Positions 33,312 through 43,900 of a stretch of 64,000 nt of DNA are shown here, one piece after another (position 1 is the stretch's first letter; every line of letters starts with the position of its first letter). Under the pieces are notes generated by a model, which saw nothing but the letters and a program-made list of their open reading frames with translations, had not been told where the DNA came from and searched no databases. The translations under genes and the position numbers were made by a program. Location of the stretch: NCBI GenBank assembly GCA_023105745.1, contig JALGQZ010000009.1:17718564-17782563 (forward strand), in the 5' to 3' direction. This DNA comes from Austropuccinia psidii. Taxonomy: Eukaryota; Basidiomycota; Pucciniomycetes; Pucciniales; Sphaerophragmiaceae.

Positions 33312-33692
33312 ATGGAATCATGGCCATTACCTGAAGAAAATCCCTGGTCAATGGAAAAAGAAATAAGCTGGATAGAAGAAAAAGAAGTCTGGGCCAATTA
33401 CATCAACCCACAAGAAATAGATGAAAATACTGACTGGTTCTTGAAAATAAAACCAGAACCTTGTCCTGATATTTCCACCATAATACTTCCATATATTGAG
33501 CTTGAGGACATCTTTGAACAAGAAAAATCACTATCAGAAACTGTCATTTGTCATCCATGGAAAGAATTACCTGGATTCAATCTCACAAAGTATGAATTCT
33601 TGGATTTACTGACCTGGGATGGAGTTGATGGCAACCTTGGAAACAATCACTGGAATGAAATATTCAACATGTATGAAAACCTCAGGAAATAA
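33312..33692 (+). CDS. Small ORF 2 in the spacer, paralogue of the Gag C-terminal domain
   Basis: This ORF has 126 codons from ATG 33312. Residues about 50-120 (ILPYIELEDIF .. LPGFNLTKYEFLDLLTWDG .. GNLGNNHWNEIFNM) align with LPYITFEDIYGNE .. LPGANLNNVQFLELL .. GNLENKFWDEIFEM of the gag ORF. After the TAA at 33690-33692 the frame stays open for 91 more codons to TAG 33966-33968. There W..WFNLQDFEIKNGK..GGYTI.N continues the alignment, so the TAA lies inside an otherwise conserved domain. Either it is a nonsense mutation or a readthrough stop. Function unknown; acidic, no membrane segment. Confidence 0.55.
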   Translation: MESWPLPEENPWSMEKEISWIEEKEVWANYINPQEIDENTDWFLKIKPEPCPDISTIILPYIELEDIFEQEKSLSETVICHPWKELPGFNLTKYEFLDLLTWDGVDGNLGNNHWNEIFNMYENLRK

Positions 33693-33968
33693 TTATTTTG
33701 GAGGACCTGGGAATGCCAAAACTGGTTCAACCTCCAGGATTTTGAAATCAAAAATGGAAAAATAAGCAAGACCTCAGGAGGATATACTATAAATAATACC
33801 ACATGGGACTGTCACTGGGAAGAAACACTTATACCAGCAATCCTCACACTTAAAGGTGGTGTAACTAAAATCAATACAGAAGATTGGGACTTCTTCTGTC
33901 AACAATACATTCTCAAAAGTCTTAAAGAGAACAATGGAGGGGAGGAATTTATATCAAACATGAATTAG

Positions 33969-36900
33969 TAAAGAAAATACTTGGTCAAAGGAATTAAAAA
34001 AAAATCTCACCTGCTAAGTCCTCAAATTCTTTGATAAATCATCCATCCTATTTCCATTGATATCCTTATCATTATTTATCTCATAAGCTTTTATTTTTTC
34101 TTTTTTCTTTTTTTTTTTTAAAAATATTGTTTATGTTTCCTCCTTACAATTCAAATTTTCTTTCATAGTAAAAAAAAAAAAAAAAAAAAGAAAAAAAAAG
34201 AAACAAAATGAAATATTAAAAAATTAAAAATAAGCTTCAATTCATATAATGATGAGATATTGAAACTTTTTTTTTAACTATATTCATTTCCTCCCAAAAT
34301 AAGAAAAATAATAAATAATAAAAATATTACCTGCCAAGTCTTGCATTCTTCATTTATTCACCAGCCTCTTTCTTTTTTTGTTTCATTTGATGTTAATAGA
34401 AAAATAATCCTATAAATAATGAATTCTATGAACTTCAGATAATAATTTTAATAAGGACAGCTTACATTATATTCAAAGTTGATCCCTTATATGAGAGATA
34501 ACAAACAGTGGTATGAACATCACTGAAGATTTATTTGTATGGGATATAATTCAAATTATATTCTTAGTTTATTCTATTATTTTATCTTTATTTTATTTAT
34601 TTTCATTGATAAAACATTTTTCTTCAATTGAAGTATATGCTGAATTAATGTTTTTTTTTTTTTTTTTTTTTCTTTTTTTTCTTTTTTTTTACTATAAGAA
34701 AAATGAAGACAAAATGTATGCATACATATGTTGAGTTAAAGGCTGATCGTGGTTTTTATTATAGTAGAAGTGGAGGTAGCTCTTGAAATAATTAAAACGA
34801 AAGCATTATTCTCTCACCTTAGTATTAATGAGGGGTATGTAGTTTCAAATAACAAAACCCAAAAGAACTCAACATATGCAATGGGGCAATTTAAAAGCAA
34901 GAAAACAGAGATGATGAAGTTTTGTTTTTTTCAAGAGACAGCTTGGCATATTTATTTAACAAGGGACTTAGGCTGTATAGCTTGACCTCAATTAATTTTA
35001 TTCTATTCATTATCTAACTTAAGGCCTAATTTACGATTGAGAATCATTTCAATTTATTTATTTATTTTGGTTTTTTATATTAAAAAAAAAAAAAAAAAGA
35101 AGAAGAGAGGCGAACAATCTGAACCAGAGGGAAGGGGTATTTATAGTCAATTCCAAACCACCCTAGACCCACTGAATCCTCTTTAACTCCATAAGAATCT
35201 CAAACTGGAGATCCAAAGAAGATAAAGTACTTCCGCTTGAGAAGGACTACTGGAGCTAACCCATAGAGAATGCACTGCCACAACTACCAAGACAGAGAGC
35301 TACACAGCCTACTTAACTAATGCAAGATCAAAAAAAAATCAATCAATTAAACTACTTACTAATATTTACAGCAGCAGAGAAACAAAATTTTAATCAGATC
35401 CGAGCAGTTAAGGACTTCTTTGGGTCACATAATATACCAAAACAATTACGACCTGCCTAAAGTAGGCTTGTGAACTCTAACCAAACCCATAGATGGCTCC
35501 GAATGAACGAACTGTATTAATCCAGTATTTCCGTTCTACAAGTGCTTCCACTGCACTGAAGTAATAAGCAAAAAAAAAGAGTTTGTCAATACAAGACTCA
35601 AGAAAGATACGGAATACCATCTTGCATAAGCACCTCATCAAGCAACCTGTCAATCTTTGACATGAATGCACCACCTTGATACCATGTCTGAAAAACAATC
35701 CTACAGCATTTCCTGCAGTGATTTAAACAAAAGGAATTAGTACGGCTGACTAAAAAAATAATAATAAAAAAAAAGCTGATAGCTGCAAGCCAACTCAAAT
35801 TCATCACCAAACACACATGTGGATGGCAGAGCTCTAACCCCTGCATGCCTTGAGAGGACCTCAAATTACACCAGAATGGACCTATGAACACCTCTTTAAA
35901 AAGATACAAATAGACTCTACTACCGATTTAATACCCAGACTATTGGATGGGACCTTTGTAATGAACTAGATCTTGCATCAAGCACTGCATGCAGACATTT
36001 AAGCAAGAACAGTTTTGACCAAAGCAGACGGTATATGAAAACTGAAAATGGCTCACGACGACAGCTGCATATTGCACTGAATAGGAAATCACTCACTAAC
36101 TCCCCCTGAGACGGCAAGTGAAATGACCCCTAGTCATAATGGAGCTAGATCGGAGGGAGGCTTACACAACAGCCACGACCAGTTGATGTGGTTATTATCA
36201 CATCGAAGACCTCTTGAAGAAGCCCAACACAACTGATATAAGCCGTATAGACACCATCTGATTATGAAATCAACTCAACTCGACTGTATAGAAAGACCGG
36301 GAAGGAAATTTAGCCACAAGAAATGGTCTGCAAGACTTATCGACAAGGAACCAAACCACCTGAAGTGGTTGAGAGCACTCGTAGAAGGGTAGAAGAAACC
36401 TCTAGTAGCAAAAGCCACCACAAACGACCTACTTATAAGCTGTAATAAGGGTATAAGAATCTAAAATAATCCAACCAATCTACTTTTAAAAGACGGACCA
36501 ACCGAGTTCAAGCCATGCGAAGAGGTTTAGAGCACATCAAAGGTGCCTTCAAAGGAACTACATATATATAAAACAAAAAATAAATAAATCAATAAGTAAT
36601 AAAGAGAATTAAAAATAAAAAATAAATAAAATAAATAAATAAATAAAAAAGAAAAGAAAAACTCACCAGATTCCATTCAGCACAGGGTAAGGGGTGGGTA
36701 GTACGACCCATTTAGAGGTCTTTGCAAGCAAGAAACAGTCACCCGAACTGTTTTAGAGCTTCAACTAGGGTGTAATAACACCCATTAAAACTACAACAGC
36801 CCACCCGAAAGGCCTCTGAGGAGATTTAGGGGCTGAGATTCCCCCATTAAGTAACAAAATATACTGCGCTAAGGCAGTTTAACAGACATTCCAGTAGAAA

Positions 36901-36989
36901 AGAACACACCACACACGGAGTTTAATGCACAATAAAGTTCTTTACAAAACAATAAACAAACCTATCTGTAGCACCTGAAAGGGTGCAAT
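33969..36989 (+). other. Element E spacer, proximal non-coding part
   Basis: There is no convincing gene. 33969-35100 is very AT-rich with homopolymer runs (A near 34171-34190, T near 34651-34690, A near 35079-35096). 35100-36560 is less AT-rich and contains several short inverted repeats, for example GATGTG..CACATC near 36186-36205 and ACCAC..GTGGT at 36355-36369. 36660-36890 has a cluster of 5-bp hairpins followed by TTTAGAG or TTAAC tails. Confidence 0.5.
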
Positions 36990-38735
36990 AAGTCCTGAAC
37001 AAGACTTAAAACTGTTTATTTTTATTTTTCTTCTTAAAACTGGATATTACTGATTTTCTTTCTTTTAATAAATTTTCTGAAAAAATAAAAATAAAATAAA
37101 GTAAAATAAAAATCAAAAAAATAATAATAATAAATAAATAATAATACATGACAATAAATTAAATTACTGTCAGCTTGCAAAAAGATTGAAACAACATAAA
37201 AGGGTCCAAATTAAACAAAGACAAAGAAGCCCTCATCAAGGCTTAAAACTGATGTTTTGTTTATTCTTTTCATAAATTATGAATTATCTGAAATTTCCTA
37301 TCCTCAATTCCTATAGGCTTTGGACAACAAAGCAATAAAAAAATATAATAAAAAAAAAATCCCTCAGTATGGCTATAAACTGCTTATTTTATTTTATTTT
37401 TCATGCCTTTTTCTATTGGATATTAAATTAAACTGAAATATTTAATTTTTTGATAGGGTACAGGGCTATAAAAAGCCCTGGGCAAGGCTTTAAACTGCTC
37501 AATTTCATATAATTCTATCATTTTATTGACTTAATTATTTTACTGACAATTTTGTTTTATTTTCTACAGCTTTTATCAATCAACATATATAAAATAACAA
37601 AAAAAACATGAATCAATATATATAACAAAATGAGGGTTGAAATGAACAAATGTCCTCAGCAAGACATTAAACTGCTGGAATTTTTTCATTTAATTTGATT
37701 TTATCTTTAACTCATACTGAATTTTTTTATTTTAAATTCTACAGATTTTCAACAAACAAAAAAGCCCTTAGCATGGCTTAAAACTGCTTAGTTCTTTTAT
37801 GAATTATAATTCTGGTTTTTTAATTGGCTAATTGATTTTTTATTTTGAAATTCTACAGGGCTATAATTTTTTTTATAAACAATAAATGCCCTGAGCAAGG
37901 CATTAAACTGCTCAATTATATTTTTTATGTCTATTTATTAAATTATTCATTATTAAGCTTACTGATATTTTTATGCAGGGCTTCAAACATACAAAACAAA
38001 ATATAACTCCAAATATTGGGAAAGTGTTTTGGAAGGATAAAATAACAATAAATCCCTCAGGCTATAAAGGAAAAGCCCTAAGCAAGGCTTTAAACTGCTA
38101 TTTTATCTTTTATGCTTTCTTATTTTGAATAATAACTATACTAACATATTTTATTTGGCTTCTACAGGTATTCAACATTAATAAAATATTTCTCTTATTT
38201 TATAGGCTTAAATATGCTTTTAAAGTTAAAATGAGTCCTTAATAAGACTATAAACTGTTTGAACTACTTATACAACTTGGCTTTGAAGATAAATCACATG
38301 CCATGAAACCCCAAAGACAACATATGGTCCTTGAAAAGACCATAAACTGCCCACTCAAATTATTAACAATAATCAAAAAAAAAAAAACCAATGGTCCTTG
38401 GCAAGACCATAAACTGCCCCTTCAAATATCAAAAATAAATCACTAAAATTATCAACAAGGACCAAAGCAAAGACAACATATGGTCCTTGGCAAGACCATA
38501 AACTGCCCACTCAAATTATTAACAATAATCAAAAATAAACCAATGGTCCTTGGCAAGACCATAAACAGCCCCTTCCAATATCAAAAATAAATCACCAAAA
38601 TTATCAACAAGGACCAAAGCAAAGACAAAATATGGTCCTTGGCAAGACCATAAACTGCCTATTTAAAGTATTCAAGAAGATTTATCAAGGACTATAAAAA
38701 AACAGGATGAGTCCTAGGCAAGACTATAAACTACC
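36990..38735 (+). repeat. Family B: array of about 15 H-type pseudoknot repeats
   Basis: The unit is about 27 nt: stem 1 five-prime strand, CTN, four loop bases, A or T, stem 1 three-prime strand, a TAAAC-type linker, then four bases that pair with the loop. Copies start near 36990, 37227, 37359, 37473, 37650, 37762, 37886, 38073, 38234, 38324, 38391, 38480, 38543, 38632 and 38710. Stem 1 changes as pairs: AAGTC/GACTT, AAGCC/GGCTT, ATGTC/GACAT, ATGCC/GGCAT, ATGGTC/GACCAT. Stem 2 also changes as pairs: AACA/TGTT, ATCA/TGAT, AGCA/TGCT, GGCA/TGCC. Weak copies: 37359 (stem 1 mismatch), 38324 (loop GAAA, stem 2 lost), 38543 and 38710 (one stem 2 mismatch). The flanking DNA varies, so the structure is what is conserved. 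Confidence 0.8.
38308..38690 (+). repeat. 152-bp tandem repeat carrying two family B pseudoknots per unit
   Basis: The segment ACCAAAGCAAAGACAACATA starts at 38461 and again at 38613, with a related start at about 38308, giving a period of 152-153 bp. Each full unit has two ATGGTC..GACCAT pseudoknots separated by ATCAAAAATAAA-type spacers. This is recent local amplification within the older array. Confidence 0.65.
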
Positions 38736-40348
38736 TAAGGTTTCATTTCTTATTTATTTATTTTTTTTTAATTTCTAATTTTATGTCATTATAAACAAGA
38801 ATTAGAAAGATTTACTGACTTGAATGTTCTGCACATATTTTTTGATTTCTATTTTTGATTTTTTTTTATTTTCAAACTCATTTATTTATTTTCACTAAGA
38901 ATTAGGGTCATATCCCATTCATGAGCTCAAGAATATTCTATCATACTTTTCCTACTATTACAGCAAGATCCATTAAGTTGGCTTGACTTTTCAACTCAAT
39001 AATAACAATAATTAAAAAAAAAAAGAAAAAGAAAAAAGAAAGAAAATGATCAATTTATTTGAAATATTTCCTCAATTACAAGAGAGTGATTGGAACCTGT
39101 TTGAAAAGAAGAAGTATTTGTGCCATGAAGGCATTAATTGAACTCTGAAGGAGTTATTTATATTAAAAAACTCATAAATTCATGTCATAATTTGGGGAAT
39201 TTACATATTAATAACACCTCAATGTGCTATTTATTCCAAATGGAATTGAAAAAGCCCCCCAAAAGCAAACAAGAGTTTTTTAAAATTGTACAAATTTTCA
39301 ATTTCACTGTTTATATTTCTTTAACAACTCAAATGAATTTATGGGTAACAGAAAATCTGAACCATAAAGGGAATGGACTTGAAATAAGTCTGAGTCACAA
39401 TGATGATTCCAAAAGGAAGAGTTGTGGCATCATAAGGGTCATTATATGATTAAAGGACTCAAATTATGAGCATTCAAATATGTTATATTAATCATAAATA
39501 CTCTCAAGAGCACCAATTTTTACTGATTGGCACAAATTACCACCTTTAACCAAAAAGTTCCATGATCTTAATTGTGATTGAGGTTTATTTCTTTTAAATT
39601 GTGATTTTTACTCTGATATCTCATTTAATGACTATTTTATACTTACAGTAAAAAAAAAAAAACAACTTATTATTGAATCATCCTCAAAATAAAACAATGT
39701 AAATTTTATGTAGAATTATTTATTCTTATCAAAATCACTATAAAAAATAAGGGGTGGGTAAACTTATTTCTTACACTATCCCTTATAGTGGAAGTTTTGG
39801 GGGAATGAGAACATATCCTCTTCAAAATCTGAAAACCAACTGAAGATTTTTAAATGGAGAGGGGGGCCCTCATCCAAACAAATATTATTAAAAAAAAAAA
39901 TATCAATAAATTAATATTAAAATAAATTTTAAATCACCTTATTATTACAATTTTTTATTTTTCATTTCCTTATAACAGGTATAATTCAGGAATACAAAAG
40001 AACAAAAGGACATACATTATTTTTAAGAAATAGCAAGAGAATTTGGAAACAATTTATCATAGGGCAATTATTCACAATACTGAAAATGAAGAAGATTATT
40101 TATGAAGAAAAACAGGAGTTCCTTATGGATTGACCTTTGGAGAGCACAAGACCTTAGACACTTCTTTGATTCTGGATTGAAACTCCCTTGGAATTCAAGA
40201 ATAAGTGGTAAGGATTTGTGGACTGAAGGATTACTCACTGGATTAATTATGGACTCAGGACTCACTCAACATGATGGACCAACAAGATTATGAAAACACT
40301 CAACTCAAATTGCCCTTGGGATTTTAAAGAAGATTGAAGACTCAAGAG
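38736..40348 (+). other. Element E spacer, distal non-coding part
   Basis: This part is AT-rich. A 103-codon open frame at 39138-39449 shows no recognisable motif and is not called. The only notable signal is the internal copy of the polypurine tract at 39850-39865. Poly-A runs occur near 39649 and 39890. Confidence 0.4.
39850..39865 (+). other. Internal copy of the element E polypurine tract
   Basis: The 16 bases TTAAATGGAGAGGGGG here are identical to 45537-45552 immediately before the 3' LTR. An internal second tract could act as a central plus-strand primer during reverse transcription of a 21-kb RNA. Chance or a relic of an older 3' end are the alternatives. Confidence 0.5.
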
Positions 40349-40838
40349 GTCCTCAGCATGACACTAAACTGCTTCCCCTGTAGACTTGGGCAGGGAAAAT
40401 TATAAAACAAATAACAGCCAAGCAGCTGGAGGGGATTGTCCTAGTCAGGAGAAGTGCTGAAGGGCCATTTTTGTCCTTAGCATGACAATAAACTGCTCCC
40501 TTTGTGTAACAGGAACAAGGGGTTTCACAGGTGTTTATCATTATCAAATTGGCCAGAATGAACAAAGTGAAGTCCCAAGCCATCAATTAAGACAAGAAAA
40601 GTCCTTATCAAGAAATAAAACAACCAGAAGAATCTTGCATCAAGTGGGAATCATGAAGATTGAAGAATAAAACAAGAGTCAAGTGGAATCCAAAATCAAG
40701 CCCAAAGGAGCTCAAGAATGAAGATAAGCCCTTGGATTAGGCCAGGAGGTCCTTGCATGACTTAAACTGCAGGACTTGTATACCTAATATACAGGGGTTA
40801 CACACCTAGTTGTAGGTCCTGTATGACCTTAAACTACA
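40349..40838 (+). repeat. Family B pseudoknots just upstream of pol (four copies)
   Basis: Copies at 40349-40373 (GTC/GAC; AGCA/TGCT), 40471-40497 (TTGTC/GACAA; AGCA/TGCT), 40747-40771 (AGGTC/GACTT with one G-U; TGCA/TGCA) and 40814-40838 (AGGTC/GACCT; TGTA/TACA). The last two change the stem 2 pairing together (TGCA/TGCA against TGTA/TACA), again compensatory. The final copy ends 141 nt before the pol ATG. Confidence 0.75.
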
Positions 40839-40914
40839 TTTTTTATGGAAGAAAGAAGAAAGAAGAATTGTGAAGACCTCAAAAATTTCAGGACACTAGC
40901 AAATTCTTAGAAAT

Positions 40915-40918
<4 letters not shown>

Positions 40919-40954
<36 letters not shown>
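40919..40954 (+). repeat. 36-nt A tract before the pol start
   Basis: This uninterrupted A36 run lies 25 nt upstream of ATG 40980. Poly(A) in 5' leaders is known to recruit poly(A)-binding protein and help cap-independent initiation in yeast. Here it could serve pol, or it could be the tail of an old retroposed insertion. Exact length may be affected by sequencing. Confidence 0.7.
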
Positions 40955-40956
<2 letters not shown>

Positions 40957-40979
40957 AGAAACAAAATAACTAATTGAAG

Positions 40980-43900
40980 ATGGATCACCAAATTTTAGCA
41001 GCCAAATACAAATCAGTCCTGAAGAAGGTGAGACCAGTCAATGAGCCAATGCCTCAAGACCTTAACCCACCTTTGGAAAGACCACCTTTGTCAAGAGACC
41101 CTTATGAAACACCCTTATCACCAAACCCACCTATATTTCAAGAAACCTTCAAGGTCACCCATGAAAGACTCCAAGCAGTCAATTTTGGCCCACCAGGATG
41201 GTTATCAAATGAAGAAATCAATCTACTAAAATATGTTATTACCTTAAGGGAAAAAGCAATAGCTTTCTCTGAAGAAGAAAGAGGATTACTCAAACACTCA
41301 TATGGAAAACCTTACAAGATACCAGTAATACCTCATGAGCCTTGGCAGAAGAAACCAATTCCCATTCCCAAATCAATTTTACCTCAGTTTACTGAATTAA
41401 TCAGAGAAAGAATCAGGACTGGACTCTATGAGCAATCCACCTCAAGCTACACCAGCCCAATATTTTGTGTGGCCAAATCAAATGGGAAACTCAGAATTGT
41501 CCATGACCTTCAAGAACTCAACAAAGTCACCATCAAGGATGCTGGCTTACCACCTCACATTGAAGAATTTGTAGATGCATTTGCAGGAAGAGCATGCTAT
41601 GGACTAGGAGACATCATGGGAGGATATGATGAAAGAGAATTAGATGTCACTACAAGACCCCTCACCACTTTTGAAACACCCCTTGGAAGGATGCAACTCA
41701 CAAGACTACCCCAAGGAGCCACAAACTCAGTAGCAGTATACCAAGCCCAAATGACCTGGATACTTCAAGAAGAAATACCAGAAAGTGTAGGAATTTTTAT
41801 TGATGATGGAGGAATAAAAGGACCAAGATCACTTTACAACCAAGAAACACTACCAGAAAACCCCTCAATCAGAAGATTTATATGGGAATATGCCATAACT
41901 TTGGAAAGAATTTTATTCAGGATTGAAGAAGCAGGACTTACTATCTCAGGATCAAAGTTTGCATGCTGTGTGCCAGCTTTGGACATAGTAGGGCATGTTG
42001 TATCATTCAAAGGAAGAACAATCTCAAAACAAAAAATTAACAAGATTCAAAATTGGCCAACACCTCTCAACAAAAAGGAAATAAGAGGATTTCTTGGTCT
42101 TTATGCTTATGTAAGAATGTTTATTGAAAACTTCTCACAAGTTGCATCACCACTCAGAAGGCTCACCAGAGAAGATGTTGACTGGGATTGGGATCAAAAA
42201 TGTGAAGAAGCTTTCCATAAGCTCAGAAGAATAGTTGGAGAAGAAATAACCCTCAAGAAATTGGATTATGACAAAGGAGCAGGAAAAATTAAGCTAGCAG
42301 TAGATTCAAGCTACATTGCTGCAGGAGCAGTACTCACTCAAGAAGATAAAGAAGGAAAAGACAGACCAGTATTATATGAATCAATAACTTTTTCAAAATT
42401 GGAATCAAAATACTCACAACCCAAATTGGAACTCTGTGGAGTTGCAAGAATTCTCAAGAAGCTTCAAACCATACTTTGGGGACAACATTTTGAATTACAG
42501 GTTGATGCCAAGGCCTTAATTGAAATGATCAACACCCCTTGCTTACCCAATGCCCCCATGACAAGATGGGTGGCTTTCATTCAACTATTTTCCTTTGATC
42601 TGATACACAAACCAGGGAAAACTTTCACTATGCCAGATGGGCTCTCCAGAAGACCAAAAAACTCAGATGAAGAAGATGAAGATGCACCAGAATTTGATGA
42701 AGAAGAAGATTGGATCGAGCCACACCCTGGATTTGGGGCCAAGAATGTAAATTTACTCAATCTTTCAGGAATACAAGTGCCAACCAAACAAGAAGGATTT
42801 TGGAAGAGAATGCAGGAATACTTAAGTACAATGAAAAAACCACAATCAAGTAAAGATGAAGAATTTAGAAGGATAAAAAGAAGGTCACCCAACTTTTTCT
42901 TGGAAGATGGCCAGCTTAAAAGAAGAAATAACCCAAACCCTCAACTGGTGATATCAAGTCAAGAAGTTCAAAGCTACATTTTAAAATCACTTCATGAAGA
43001 CATGGGCCACAGAGGGGAAAATGAAACTTATAGAAGAATTAAAGCAAGATTTTGGTGGGAAGGAATGAAGAAATCAGTCAAGAAATGGGTTCAATCTTGC
43101 CTGGCCTGCCAAAAGAGAAGTCAAAGCTTACAAAGGGAACAAGGAAGGCCTACAGCAACATCAACAATCTTTGAAAGGGTAAGCATGGATGCAGTACATA
43201 TTAAATCTGGAAGATGGAAATATATGGTTGTGGCCAGAGATGACTTTTCAGGATGGCCAGAAACAGTTGGACTAGTCAAATTAACAGCAAAAGCAGTTGC
43301 AGAATGGTTCACCTCAGAATGGATATGCAGGTATGGCTCACCAAAAGAAGTAACTGTTGATGGGGGGCCAGAGTTTGGAAAAGAATTGCAAGATGCAGTA
43401 AAGAAAGCAGGATCAAGAATCAGAGTCACCACATCTTATTACCCAGAGTCTCAAGGAATGGTTGAAAGGGGCCATAAGCAACTCAAAGATGCATTAGTCA
43501 AGATGTGTGGAGAAAATGGAGGAAAATGGAGAAAATATCTACCTTTGGCTACCTTGGCTGACAGAATCTCCACTAAAAGGACAACTGGTTTCTCACCATA
43601 TGAACTCCAATTTGGGAAACTGAAATTGGATTATGACAAAGGAGCAGGAAAAATTAAGCTAGCAGTAGATTCAAGCTACATTGCTGCAGGAGCAGTACTC
43701 ACTCAAGAAGATAAAGAAGGAAAAGACAGACCAGTATTATATGAATCAATAACTTTTTCAAAATTGGAATCAAAATACTCACAACCCAAATTGGAACTCT
43801 GTGGAGTTGCAAGAATTCTCAAGAAGCTTCAAACCATACTTTGGGGACAACATTTTGAATTACAGGTTGATGCCAAGGCCTTAATTGAAATGATCAACAC

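Noticed and set aside
34513..34734. 73-codon frame rich in F
   Set aside because: It is produced by a T homopolymer run.
36090..36130. Hammerhead ribozyme core (CTGA..GAAA)
   Set aside because: CTGAGACGG..GTGAAATGA lacks the invariant CUGANGA pattern, and no flanking stems fit.
36990..38735. CRISPR array or bacterial preQ1-type riboswitch
   Set aside because: Repeats vary in sequence with irregular spacing and lie inside a eukaryotic retrotransposon. The resemblance to preQ1-I is only in general pseudoknot size, without its conserved core.
32410..40979. Spacer as a large intron between protease and RT, as in plant Ogre elements
   Set aside because: No convincing donor joins gag to pol in frame (GTAAAA at 32407 follows the gag stop), and compensatory changes in the repeats argue that the spacer acts as RNA. 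It remains possible without transcript data.
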